Origin: Pseudomonas kilonensis
GTDB taxonomy: Bacteria; Pseudomonadota; Gammaproteobacteria; Pseudomonadales; Pseudomonadaceae
Direction: 5' to 3'
Assembly: GCF_001269885.1 (NCBI RefSeq)
Contig: NZ_LHVH01000017.1
Span: forward strand, 620,001-684,000
DNA: 64,000 bases
This document shows positions 56,129 through 63,814 of the stretch, one piece after another. The position numbers and the translations under genes were made by a program. Below the pieces are notes generated by a model, which worked only from the letters and a program-made list of their open reading frames with translations, was not told the origin of the DNA and ran no database searches. The number at the start of each line of letters is the position of its first letter. Position 1 is the stretch's first letter.

Positions 56129-57532
56129 ATGCCAACGTCTTTATCCAAATACCTCGGAATTTCCAGTGCGAGCTTGGAAGTTTTAGGTGTATTCGATCCC
56201 ATTCTTGATCATGATACTCGCCTGTTTATTGATCCGCTCTTACTAAAGCATTGTAAAACACCTGAGTTTTCCTCCAGCTATACAGACTTACAAAGCAGAT
56301 TTTTAGCTATCGGGAAGCTATTGCAACACAGTCAGCGTAAAGACGATCCCTTTTGGAAATCTGCTGCGACTAAAATGAGTTGGCACGAAGTGCGTGGGCT
56401 TTGTATTGGTTACTCTACCGGGGGGACTTCGGGTAGCGGAATTGGTAAAGGGCTTAGGGATAGAATTCTCACAACTGCTAAGCTAATTATTGATGCTGGA
56501 AAAAGTGATCCTGAGTTGTTTGAATTGGTTGGATTGTTTGAGGATAATTTTGGAGCTGATAGAATTAGTGATATGACTGCCAATATCATTCAGGGGGATA
56601 TTCTAACTTACTCCTCGAATATTTATAAGAAAATCTTGCCGCAGGGCTGGGGGGGTATTTTAGATCGTAAGACTAATCTCCCCCAAAATCCATTTACAAA
56701 AGAGCCTATTCTGCTAGTTCCCAAAGAACTATTAAGGGATCTCCCCTCGGCGTTTGAGTGGAGTGGGTCGAACGAAATCGGAATTAATAGTGCCGAAGTA
56801 AGGGAAACGCTTAATGCATTGGTTGGCTCTAGCTGGCGAGCATTAGCTAATATGAAAAAAGTGGAGCTAAAAAAGCTAGTTCTAAAATATCCCGACCTTG
56901 TTGATGATCTGATTGATCAGTATGCATCTAAGGATGTAAAGCCATACGATTTTAACGAGGACAAAAAAGGTGAGTACGCTTGGTATCAAAGAACTGTGGA
57001 GGCAGTGTCTGAGAACCCAATAGAATTGACTCTAAGTGCTCATCCCAGCTTGGATGAGGTACATGATCTTGTTGTTACTATCTGCAATAAATTCAAGCAG
57101 CTCGTCGAGAATAATGGTTTAAATACATTGTTCTACGATGGGAAGTCAAAAATAAAAAATGAGACGGCAATCCAGTTGGCATTTTATGGAGTGGCTGAGG
57201 CTTACTGTGAAGCGAATAAAATAATGATTGCTAGGGAGTCAAACTCTGGACGCGGTCCGGTTGATTTTAAGTTTGGTTCTAATGGCGAAAATAGTGTGCT
57301 TGTGGAAATAAAGAAATCAGATAACTCACATCTTAAAAATGGTATTGTACGACAGCTTCCTGAGTACATGAAGTCAGAAAGGTCTAGTAAAGCTATTTAT
57401 CTAATACTGGATTTGGGGATGAATCAAGCTCAGGTTGATAATATGAATGCAGTGCATCAGGCAATTGTGGGGTCAAATATATCAATAATATATATTGATG
57501 GTCAGCTCAAACCGAGCGCCAGCAAATTGTAG
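56129..57532 (+). CDS. Putative PD-(D/E)XK nuclease, defence-type
   Basis: 467 residues from the ATG at 56129 (MPTSLSKYLGI), which has AAGGA six bases upstream; the frame is open 21 codons further without support. The C-terminal about 120 residues hold a nuclease-type pattern: GRGPVDFKF with Asp379, then VEIKKS with Glu393 and Lys395, spaced as in PD-(D/E)XK restriction-like folds, preceded by a helix with ETAIQLAFYGVAEAYCEANK. The N-terminal about 300 residues are not recognised (YLGISSASLEVLGVFDPILD). It is AT-rich and 26 bases before an HNH-type gene. The function as nuclease is inference from the motif. Confidence 0.72.
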   Translation: MPTSLSKYLGISSASLEVLGVFDPILDHDTRLFIDPLLLKHCKTPEFSSSYTDLQSRFLAIGKLLQHSQRKDDPFWKSAATKMSWHEVRGLCIGYSTGGTSGSGIGKGLRDRILTTAKLIIDAGKSDPELFELVGLFEDNFGADRISDMTANIIQGDILTYSSNIYKKILPQGWGGILDRKTNLPQNPFTKEPILLVPKELLRDLPSAFEWSGSNEIGINSAEVRETLNALVGSSWRALANMKKVELKKLVLKYPDLVDDLIDQYASKDVKPYDFNEDKKGEYAWYQRTVEAVSENPIELTLSAHPSLDEVHDLVVTICNKFKQLVENNGLNTLFYDGKSKIKNETAIQLAFYGVAEAYCEANKIMIARESNSGRGPVDFKFGSNGENSVLVEIKKSDNSHLKNGIVRQLPEYMKSERSSKAIYLILDLGMNQAQVDNMNAVHQAIVGSNISIIYIDGQLKPSASKL

Positions 57533-57558
57533 CTCTATATTTGTGAGGTGAGGATTTT

Positions 57559-58836
57559 ATGGGTAACTGCGCCTATTGTGGTTTCGAAGGGAAGTTGACG
57601 CGAGAGCATATTATCCCTGATTGGTACGATACTGCAAACTCCGCTAGCGATGGGCAAATTTTTGTAGAGCGAGCACCTGATAAAATAGTTAATTCTGATC
57701 CGAAAATTAAAGATGTGTGTGCTGCATGTAATAATGTTGTATTGGGTAAGTTGGATGATTACGGTAAAAATTTATACGAGAAATATTTTAGTCATCCGGT
57801 TTACTGTAAAGAGCGGCAAAAGATACAGGTGGATAGGAGAAGGCTCACCCGCTGGTTGTTGAAAGTAGCGTTCAACTCGGCTAGAGCGAATAAAGCGGAT
57901 TTGCACGTTCTTAAGGACTATGCCAAAGACATCATCAATGATGGTTCGTGCGACGACATAATTTTATTTTGTTCGACTGTAGCCCCGTCGATTGGAGATG
58001 GGGCGGGGTGGAAGGCAGCGTATAGGCAAGACGCTAGGGGCTCAATTAAACCCAGTGCATTCCGAGTCGGGGTGTTCAGGTTACCCGAGTTAGATTTTTA
58101 TCGATGGAGTTTTCGCTATGTGTATATAGATTCATACGCTTTTTATCTTGCAATTCCACAACGTGACGTGGAGCTCCACGAGGAAAAGAAGCATGTGATA
58201 AAAATTATGACCAAGGGTTCAGAGTTTGGTGTTCGGGTTTTGAATGAAGTTATAGATACTAAGCCTCCTAAATATCATGCTGCGAACATTGTCATGAATC
58301 ATTGGGCTAATTTCCCAGCTACTTATGGGGTGATAGAAGATCCTTGGGTTGTCCTCTCCAGTAAAGGTAAGATGGATGTATTGCATTACCCTATTATGAG
58401 GGAGGATATTGAGAGAGAGGATTTTAGTGGCGTGTTAAGCTTTATTGATCAACAGCTTGCTACTAGAGAGGCTCTAATGTCATCCTTGGAAAAAGTAGAA
58501 TTTAGCGTGTATGGGTATGAGAGTGATTCCAGAGAGTTATGGGAGATTGATGAGGTCAGAAAATTTCTAGCGGTGTTGAATAGTCAGAGGCCATATTGGC
58601 TCGTGTTTCAGGGGGCTAAACCAGGTTGGACGCAAGTTTTACTATTTTGTTTGTGTCGTCTTAAGAAAGACTCGTATGGCTTTGGATTTGCTTGCCAAGA
58701 AGATTTTACGGACTTGATGAATCAATGGTTTTCTGGCTTGAATGAGATAAGTAATAGATTTGCGATTTCATATGAACTAAATAAAAAGCTTTCTGATAGG
58801 TTTGGTGACCATATAGAGCAAATGAGATGTGATTGA
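57559..58836 (+). CDS. HNH-endonuclease-like protein
   Basis: 425 residues. The N-terminal 60 residues form an HNH-type metal site: CAYC (Cys4, Cys7), REHIIPDWY (Glu16-His17) and CAACN (Cys54, Cys57, Asn58), the pattern of HNH proteins with a structural zinc. The remaining about 360 residues are unrecognised and have no membrane helices. GAGG lies just before the ATG, and the gene follows the putative nuclease by 26 bases on the same strand. Together they look like a two-gene defence or modification-dependent unit; this is inference from domain pairing and context. Confidence 0.75.
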   Translation: MGNCAYCGFEGKLTREHIIPDWYDTANSASDGQIFVERAPDKIVNSDPKIKDVCAACNNVVLGKLDDYGKNLYEKYFSHPVYCKERQKIQVDRRRLTRWLLKVAFNSARANKADLHVLKDYAKDIINDGSCDDIILFCSTVAPSIGDGAGWKAAYRQDARGSIKPSAFRVGVFRLPELDFYRWSFRYVYIDSYAFYLAIPQRDVELHEEKKHVIKIMTKGSEFGVRVLNEVIDTKPPKYHAANIVMNHWANFPATYGVIEDPWVVLSSKGKMDVLHYPIMREDIEREDFSGVLSFIDQQLATREALMSSLEKVEFSVYGYESDSRELWEIDEVRKFLAVLNSQRPYWLVFQGAKPGWTQVLLFCLCRLKKDSYGFGFACQEDFTDLMNQWFSGLNEISNRFAISYELNKKLSDRFGDHIEQMRCD

Positions 58837-58955
58837 AAGTCTGGTTGTTATCTGTTGTGGGGATTACTTTATTATGACTATGCGACGTTATGCTAAGCCT
58901 AAGCGGGCGACCTATTAGGTAAGTACTATCAATATTCTCAGGTCGAGTCAGGTGC

Positions 58956-59208
58956 TTATTTGGCTTTTATGGCCTTCTTGATGTGGTAGATGGTAGCCGC
59001 ACCGCATTTGAAAAGTTCTGCATATTTATTAGCGTTGGGTGCCTTGTGAGTAGTCCTTCGTCGTCCACAATGCAGCGTTTTTAGTCTTACCGGGCGGAGT
59101 TCACTCAGGCTTTTTCACCATTTTGTTTACGATACTTTGCTTGATACGTTCAATTTCTTTGGTCAAGGTAGTGCATGAACACCTCAACAATGACTTTGCG
59201 CGACACGT
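58956..59208 (-). pseudogene. Decayed C-terminal part of a serine recombinase
   Basis: Translated on the minus strand, three different frames in series match the C-terminal half of the intact recombinase at 61525-62160. VSRKVIVEVFMHYLDQ aligns with its region ending MARLDQ. Next, a frame with KEIERIKQSIVNK and GKTKNAALW aligns with VERIKQGLANK and GKGRNVALW. Last, YAELFKCGAATIYHIKKAIK aligns with IAKLAECGVATVYRIKREL. Frameshifts and an internal stop break it. The 408-base gap 58837-59244 is therefore a relic rather than empty, and the island has held at least two recombinases. Confidence 0.75.
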
Positions 59209-59244
59209 AATGCCCAACGAAGTGGGCAAAGACTAGGAGCAGCA

Positions 59245-60408
59245 ATGAAAGTAAACTGGATTTTGGCCGGGGTAGGTATAGCTGTTGGTGTTGGGGTCGT
59301 GGTTGCCGTCGGGGTTCTATGGGCTTATGGATACTATCTCGGGCCGGTGTCTCGACTTGCGACAGACTGGGGTAGCTTCGGCTCAGTCATGAGCGGTGCT
59401 TTTACATTGTTGAGTTCGTTTGCAACAATCGGCACGTTACTTTTTCTCTATCTTCAACAAGTAAAAAATGAAGAAAGACAAGTCGCATTGGATGCCGAAA
59501 ATTTAGTTAAGCAACAAAGGCACGATGATGTTGTAGAGAAACAATTAGCGGCTCTTACTTTTGAGCAATACCTTAATCACCGAAAGGTATTTATTGAAAG
59601 ATTGAATGGGCAAGCTATTTTTTTTAAGAGTGTTATTCGCTTCGCAGACCCTGACCGAGTTTACACTGCTATGTTTCCTAACAATAGCCCAAGTCGGTGT
59701 GACTATAATGTGGAAATAGTAGAGCCTGAAAATGCTAAAGCCTACGACCTAACCGACTGCTTGGCTATTTATAGGTCTGTCGGTGAATTGCTAGAAAACT
59801 ACAAAGACAAAGAAGAACATCTGCGGCTGGTGCAGAAATTGGTTCACTTACAAGGTTGTCTTGGCATTGAATACATCGGCCCTCATCGCGAAGGCGATGT
59901 GTTCTTCTTGGGGCGAAATGCAGGTCTAAATATTTACAATATTGAAGATACATTGATAAGAGTTGAAAGTGTGCTTAACTCGATTCTTTTTTATTCGGGC
60001 AATCAAAATGTTACGCCGATACATCACAAAGCCCAAGGTGGGCTAATGCGGGATGCCCTTTACAGAACATTGACTAGCTATCATAGAGCGCAGGGAGCTT
60101 TTGAGATTAGATACGAAATAGAAGCTCTTCCCTGTCTTCATGACCTTTATGACGATAGCCAGCATTTTATAGTGTCTGAAAGAATGCTTGAGGAAACCTA
60201 TCGGCGACTAGAAACAATTTTTGCGGATTACAAAGAAGTCGAGAAACTCAAGAATTACGAATACGCCGATAACCTTACGGATATAATTCTTCATGAGATT
60301 CAAGGTAAATTAGTGAAATATAAAGATGATCCGGGATTGACCGAGCTCCTGGTAAGAGCGGACAGGCACCTCTGGGCAGCGATGGAACTTCTCTGTGTCA
60401 CGAGGTGA
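59245..60408 (+). CDS. Two-helix membrane protein resembling abortive-infection proteins
   Basis: 387 residues. Two membrane helices lie near residues 5-32 (AVGVGVVVAVGVLWAYGYYL) and 48-75 (SVMSGAFTLLSSFATIGTLL), then a long cytosolic helical domain starts with a coiled coil (QQVKNEERQVALDAENLVKQ). DWGSFGSVMSGAFTLLSSFA resembles the N-terminus of putative AbiC-type phage-exclusion proteins (putAbiC) and of retron two-helix effectors. That family link is my reading of one motif. AGGAG lies five bases before the ATG, and a small hairpin (TGCCCA/TGGGCA, 59211-59228) lies just upstream of it. Confidence 0.7.
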   Translation: MKVNWILAGVGIAVGVGVVVAVGVLWAYGYYLGPVSRLATDWGSFGSVMSGAFTLLSSFATIGTLLFLYLQQVKNEERQVALDAENLVKQQRHDDVVEKQLAALTFEQYLNHRKVFIERLNGQAIFFKSVIRFADPDRVYTAMFPNNSPSRCDYNVEIVEPENAKAYDLTDCLAIYRSVGELLENYKDKEEHLRLVQKLVHLQGCLGIEYIGPHREGDVFFLGRNAGLNIYNIEDTLIRVESVLNSILFYSGNQNVTPIHHKAQGGLMRDALYRTLTSYHRAQGAFEIRYEIEALPCLHDLYDDSQHFIVSERMLEETYRRLETIFADYKEVEKLKNYEYADNLTDIILHEIQGKLVKYKDDPGLTELLVRADRHLWAAMELLCVTR

Positions 60409-60489
60409 GGGCTGAGTGTCCTGAAGATGCAATATGGTCGCTGCTCTCTCTTTCGCTAGTCTTGCGTGGTATATAGAGTCGCTAGTAGG

Positions 60490-61242
60490 TTATAAAGAAA
60501 GCAGCAGCTGATTAAACGAGTTTTTAAATATTGTGTGAGTAACATGATTTATCTGCCACCATTTGTATATAGCTGCACTGATGCTGAGACAGCCAAGTAT
60601 TAGCGGCCAAATATTATCGGTAAACCAAGATAGTCCAATAGCACCTTTCACAAATACATATGTAACAACCGCCTTATACAGCGTCTTGCTTGGGATCGCT
60701 TCATAACCACGGCCACCGTGAGAGGTGACACGCTCACGACCTCTCTCATAAACTTTGGTCAAGCTGAACCACACCTTGGCACGGTGAGGATATGAATAAT
60801 CCCATGGTCCGGTAGGGCCAAACTCTCTTCCACCCTCGTTTTTCAAGTCATCTCGATAGGAAAGCGTGCCGCTCATTCGCAGACTGATCAGCTTACCGTC
60901 GCCTTCTTCAGTGGCTTCAGCAGCAACGCGCTTGAATGCCCGACCTTTATGGGTGGCTCGGCATACTCTAATCAGAGTTTTATCCAATGTATCATGCATG
61001 TGTTCATCAAACCTCAATCCACTTTTGGGCAATCGCTGAAAAAACCTAAACCAGAGGTAGATGTTAATCACGGCGATAACGATCCAGACGTGCTGGATGT
61101 TTTGTCGTAGGGTTATTTCATTGCCCATCAACTTAAACTGGCTGAGGTCTGCACCGAAAAACCAAAGCAGCATCACCACGACGGAATAACCGATTAGAAA
61201 GCCTCTAGCCTTGTTGAAGTCTGGTGTGTCTGTGTCACCCAT
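60490..61242 (-). CDS. Unrecognised four-helix membrane protein
   Basis: 250 residues from the ATG at 61242, which has GAGG six bases upstream; the open frame extends 49 codons further without support. Two helices lie near the N-terminus (FLIGYSVVVMLLWFFGADL, HVWIVIAVINIYLWFRFFQR) and two at the C-terminus (YKAVVTYVFVKGAIGLSWF, IWPLILGCLSISAAIYKWW), with a charged soluble region of about 100 residues between. I recognise no family. It is convergent with the preceding two-helix gene, so not in the same operon. Confidence 0.65.
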   Translation of the reverse strand: MGDTDTPDFNKARGFLIGYSVVVMLLWFFGADLSQFKLMGNEITLRQNIQHVWIVIAVINIYLWFRFFQRLPKSGLRFDEHMHDTLDKTLIRVCRATHKGRAFKRVAAEATEEGDGKLISLRMSGTLSYRDDLKNEGGREFGPTGPWDYSYPHRAKVWFSLTKVYERGRERVTSHGGRGYEAIPSKTLYKAVVTYVFVKGAIGLSWFTDNIWPLILGCLSISAAIYKWWQINHVTHTIFKNSFNQLLLSL

Positions 61243-61524
61243 GTCGCACCTCATCAGTCTGAGCTTGCATGATAGCAAGGCACCCACACTCCCCAGAAAT
61301 AAAGTTGACAATCGGTGTTCAACAGGGTGATGCGGTTGGTGGGAATCCGTGAAGGTTGAGTGTAGTCTCTTCCAACAAATATCGGTCACGTCAGTTTAAC
61401 CGTATGACCTTTCCCACAGGGGCGGTTGCTCAAGGTTTGGCCAAATCCGATACAGTGCAGTGTTACACTGCTCACTCCTGATAGCGAGCACGGGCTGTTT
61501 AATGCGCGGTCTTATTACGTAGTG

Positions 61525-62160
61525 TTACTTGCAGGGGGGCGGGGTGAGCTCGCGCTTAATTCTGTACACAGTGGCGACACCACACTCGGCCAGCTTGGCA
61601 ATATCGTCGGCATGTATGGTTGGGTGCTTCGTTATCAGCGTCGTTACCTTTTTCCATAACGCCACGTTCCTGCCTTTACCTGATGGTTTCCAATTGGGAT
61701 CAGCAACGCGTTTGTTTGCTAGCCCTTGCTTAATGCGTTCCACGCGCTTGTCTTGATCCAGTCGTGCCATGGTCGCCATAAGATCAATCAGCATGTTGTT
61801 GATCACATCCATGATTTGCCCAGTGATTCCCTTCGCTTCAACCAGCATGTGACTGGTAGGTAAGTCAGCTACAACAAGGCGCAACCCCTTGGCCTTGATC
61901 GTGCCCTTGAGCGTGTCCCAGTCAGCTTGTGAGAGGCGACTCAGGCGGTCTACAGACTCAACCAATAGCACGTCTCCACTCTCGGCAGTATCGAGCAGAG
62001 CAAGCAGTTCTGGACGATTAAGCTTGGTTCCGCTGATGTTCTCCGCATACATGCCAACGATGCTCAACCCTTTCTCGGCAGCGAACAACTCAAGGGCGAC
62101 TTTTGCACGATTGGCATCTTGGTCTTTGGTCGAGGCTCTGAGGTACAGGTGGGCATTCAT
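61525..62160 (-). CDS. Serine recombinase (resolvase/invertase family)
   Basis: 211 residues. The catalytic serine is Ser10 in YLRASTKDQ, with LLVESVDRLSRLSQADWDTL (the usual Arg motif), a long E-helix (MLIDLMATMARLDQDKRVER) and a C-terminal helix-turn-helix (IAKLAECGVATVYRIKREL). Length and layout are those of small resolvases and invertases (about 185-210). A symmetrical site lies just upstream (62189-62219), where a resolvase would bind and control its own gene. It may have mobilised this island or come from a transposon. Confidence 0.93.
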   Translation of the reverse strand: MNAHLYLRASTKDQDANRAKVALELFAAEKGLSIVGMYAENISGTKLNRPELLALLDTAESGDVLLVESVDRLSRLSQADWDTLKGTIKAKGLRLVVADLPTSHMLVEAKGITGQIMDVINNMLIDLMATMARLDQDKRVERIKQGLANKRVADPNWKPSGKGRNVALWKKVTTLITKHPTIHADDIAKLAECGVATVYRIKRELTPPPCK

Positions 62161-62188
62161 GGCTACTATCCTTTGATCTATTGATGTG

Positions 62189-62219
62189 ATAGGTCAATGA
62201 TAAATTATCATTATCCTAT
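62189..62219. promoter_or_regulatory. Palindromic site upstream of the recombinase
   Basis: Around the central base 62204, AATGATAA-a-TTATCATT (62196-62212) is perfect, and ATAGG (62189-62193) mirrors CCTAT (62215-62219); 13 of 15 pairs match. The total of 31 bases and its place 28 bases upstream of the start codon fit a resolvase crossover or operator site. TATTGAT-like elements lie on both sides (62180 and 62230). Confidence 0.6.
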
Positions 62220-62302
62220 TTTGAATAGTTTATTGATAGCAAAATGCCGGATGTGACGGACGGTATGTGGACTATCGGAGAGCTAGAGATCTTTGATAGA
62301 GG

Positions 62303-62518
62303 CTAGTGCCTCAGTTGGAGGATGCCTTTGGTAATAGCTGCGGCATTTCTGTCGAGCACGCTAAGCGTATCTATCACATTCGCATGTGTATCAGGTGAGC
62401 CATTTATTCTCACCCACGAGGCAAGCTCTTCGACGGCAGCAGCACAATCTAGCTGGCCCTCCCATAAAAGGGTTAGTACGTCCGCTGTTGCTATTTGAGC
62501 TTCTGTGTTGTCTTGCAT
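62303..62518 (-). CDS. Small hypothetical protein
   Basis: 71 residues from the ATG at 62518 (MQDNTEAQI), which has AAGGA about 10 bases upstream; the frame opens nine codons earlier. It is an acidic, helical protein (VLTLLWEGQLDCAAAVEELA) without membrane segments. I recognise no family. It follows another small gene on the same strand, probably in one unit. Confidence 0.55.
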   Translation of the reverse strand: MQDNTEAQIATADVLTLLWEGQLDCAAAVEELASWVRINGSPDTHANVIDTLSVLDRNAAAITKGILQLRH

Positions 62519-62550
62519 TGCTTTCTGTCCTTGAATGAGATGCAAGGATC

Positions 62551-62763
62551 CTAGCCCATCAAGCGGATGGTTGGCGTGGGCTCTGGCTCGATAATTATTT
62601 GTTTGGTTGGCTGCTCTACGCTAACCATCGAATGCGGCAGGGATTTCTTCCCTGCTTGCACTCGTATTTCTGCCGTATGTGAGTGAATAGGGGAGAGCAA
62701 GAACTGTGTTAAGCCGGTGAAGGGAGGAAGCCAATAGAAATCAGCCCTACAGGCCATTGACAT
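62551..62763 (-). CDS. Small hypothetical protein
   Basis: 70 residues from the ATG at 62763 (MSMACRADF), with AGGG six bases upstream; an ATG two codons earlier is too close to it. The middle is hydrophobic (FYWLPPFTGLTQFLLSPIHS) and the end is Pro/Ile-rich. I recognise no family and see no convincing membrane helix. It lies between an XRE regulator and the small gene at 62303, all on the minus strand. Confidence 0.45.
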   Translation of the reverse strand: MSMACRADFYWLPPFTGLTQFLLSPIHSHTAEIRVQAGKKSLPHSMVSVEQPTKQIIIEPEPTPTIRLMG

Positions 62764-62876
62764 AATCATCCCTGCGCGTAGGTATCCGTTTTCACACCTG
62801 ATAGTTCACCTGATAAAGCTGCTGACGATCACATTGTTCAGCGTTGATCTGCATCCACGCTTGATAGCGAGCAGGG

Positions 62877-63125
62877 TCAATCGCAGTCGCTGTGGGAGCC
62901 AGAACTCACCAGCTTTTCCACATCTTCGACCAGCGAGGATGGGCTACACCCTAAAGCCCCTGCTAGCTTGAAAATGATTGTGATGGTGGGTTGATTCACG
63001 CCGCGCTCAATGAGACTGACGTAATTTCGTTGGATGTCAGCTTCAAGTGCTAGCTGCTCCTGCGTAAAGCCCGCCTCCTTTCTTCTCTTGCGGAGAGTTT
63101 TTCCGAATGCCAGCCCTGTGTCCAA
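62877..63125 (-). CDS. XRE-family helix-turn-helix regulator
   Basis: 82 residues, a single Cro/C1-type domain: FTQEQLALEADIQRNYVSLI and GVNQPTITIIFKLAGALGCS are the two helices and the family's conserved core. The start is TTG at 63125 with GAGGGGG about 8 bases upstream, an unusual start codon worth noting. Such small regulators often control adjacent toxin, restriction or small-protein genes in islands. Confidence 0.85.
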   Translation of the reverse strand: MDTGLAFGKTLRKRRKEAGFTQEQLALEADIQRNYVSLIERGVNQPTITIIFKLAGALGCSPSSLVEDVEKLVSSGSHSDCD

Positions 63126-63443
63126 ACCGTAACCCCCTCTGATATGGAGGCGGACTGTCCGGCGTAGCGGGGGATCAGGTCTTCACAATATACTATGAAT
63201 TTCTGAACAGGCATGGCATCATCGAAGCAAGATAGTGGCTGTGCGCCACTTTCCAGCGCTTGGATGTGATTCATGGCGTGCGGGAAAACTCCCACGACTT
63301 ACGCAGGCAGACAAAATGCAGGCAATACTCTATAGGGCACGAAAACTGCAATATGAATGCAGCATGACTAGAGATTATTAGCTCAGTAAAAGCGTGGCCC
63401 GACACACGTGCTGTGTTCTTCTTTATTATTCAGGAAAACTTAA
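63126..63443. other. Gap between the XRE gene and a membrane protein
   Basis: I see no supported gene here. A minus-strand frame at 63050-63295 overlaps the XRE gene in another frame and has no recognisable product. Divergent promoters for the XRE gene and the gene at 63444 should lie in the AT-rich part (about 63300-63440). Confidence 0.4.
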
Positions 63444-63674
63444 ATGGAACCTATACACTGGCTTATTGTATTTGTCATTCTCTGCGTTCTCATATCACTA
63501 ATCGCAAGCAAGAAAGGACGCTCTGGTTTACTTCTCTTCTTCTCTATGGTTGGCCCTGCGGTACCACTGATGATGGTAGCTTCCTTTGCTCTAGGAAATA
63601 ACATGGCTGCTAAGCCTCTTGCAATGTGGGTTGTTGCTTTCCTCTGTCCAGTTGCTGGTTTTTTTGGGCAATAA
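63444..63674 (+). CDS. Small membrane protein
   Basis: 76 residues with three hydrophobic helices (IHWLIVFVILCVLISLIA, LLLFFSMVGPAVPLMMVASF, MWVVAFLCPVAGFF). AGGAAA lies seven bases before the ATG. Its TAA overlaps the next start codon as TAATG, so both proteins are probably made together. The pairing of a small membrane protein with a zinc ribbon recalls superinfection-immunity proteins, but I cannot confirm it. Confidence 0.65.
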   Translation: MEPIHWLIVFVILCVLISLIASKKGRSGLLLFFSMVGPAVPLMMVASFALGNNMAAKPLAMWVVAFLCPVAGFFGQ

Positions 63675-63814
63675 TGGCAAAAAACAAAAAGCAAATGGCT
63701 GCTGATATTGGAAGTTATGGTGATATGAAAAAGTGCCAGTTTTGTGCTGAGCCTGTAAGAGCGGAGGCTATTAAGTGCAAACATTGTGGTAGTAAATTGG
63801 AGCTCGATGCCTAG
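63674..63814 (+). CDS. Short zinc-ribbon protein coupled to the membrane protein
   Basis: 46 residues. The C-terminal half is a double CxxC zinc ribbon: KKCQFCAEPVRAEAIKCKHCG. The ATG shares its A with the stop of the preceding gene (TAATG), so translation is coupled or reinitiates. The same ribbon is often found fused to small membrane proteins; here the two parts are separate. After it, 63815-64000 shows no gene. Confidence 0.7.
   Translation: MAKNKKQMAADIGSYGDMKKCQFCAEPVRAEAIKCKHCGSKLELDA

Noticed and set aside
61426..61659. 77-codon plus-strand open frame at the end of the recombinase gene
   Set aside because: More than half is antisense to the recombinase; no motif.
63050..63295. 81-codon minus-strand open frame overlapping the XRE gene
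   Set aside because: Its C-terminal third overlaps the well-supported XRE gene in another frame, and no family is recognisable.
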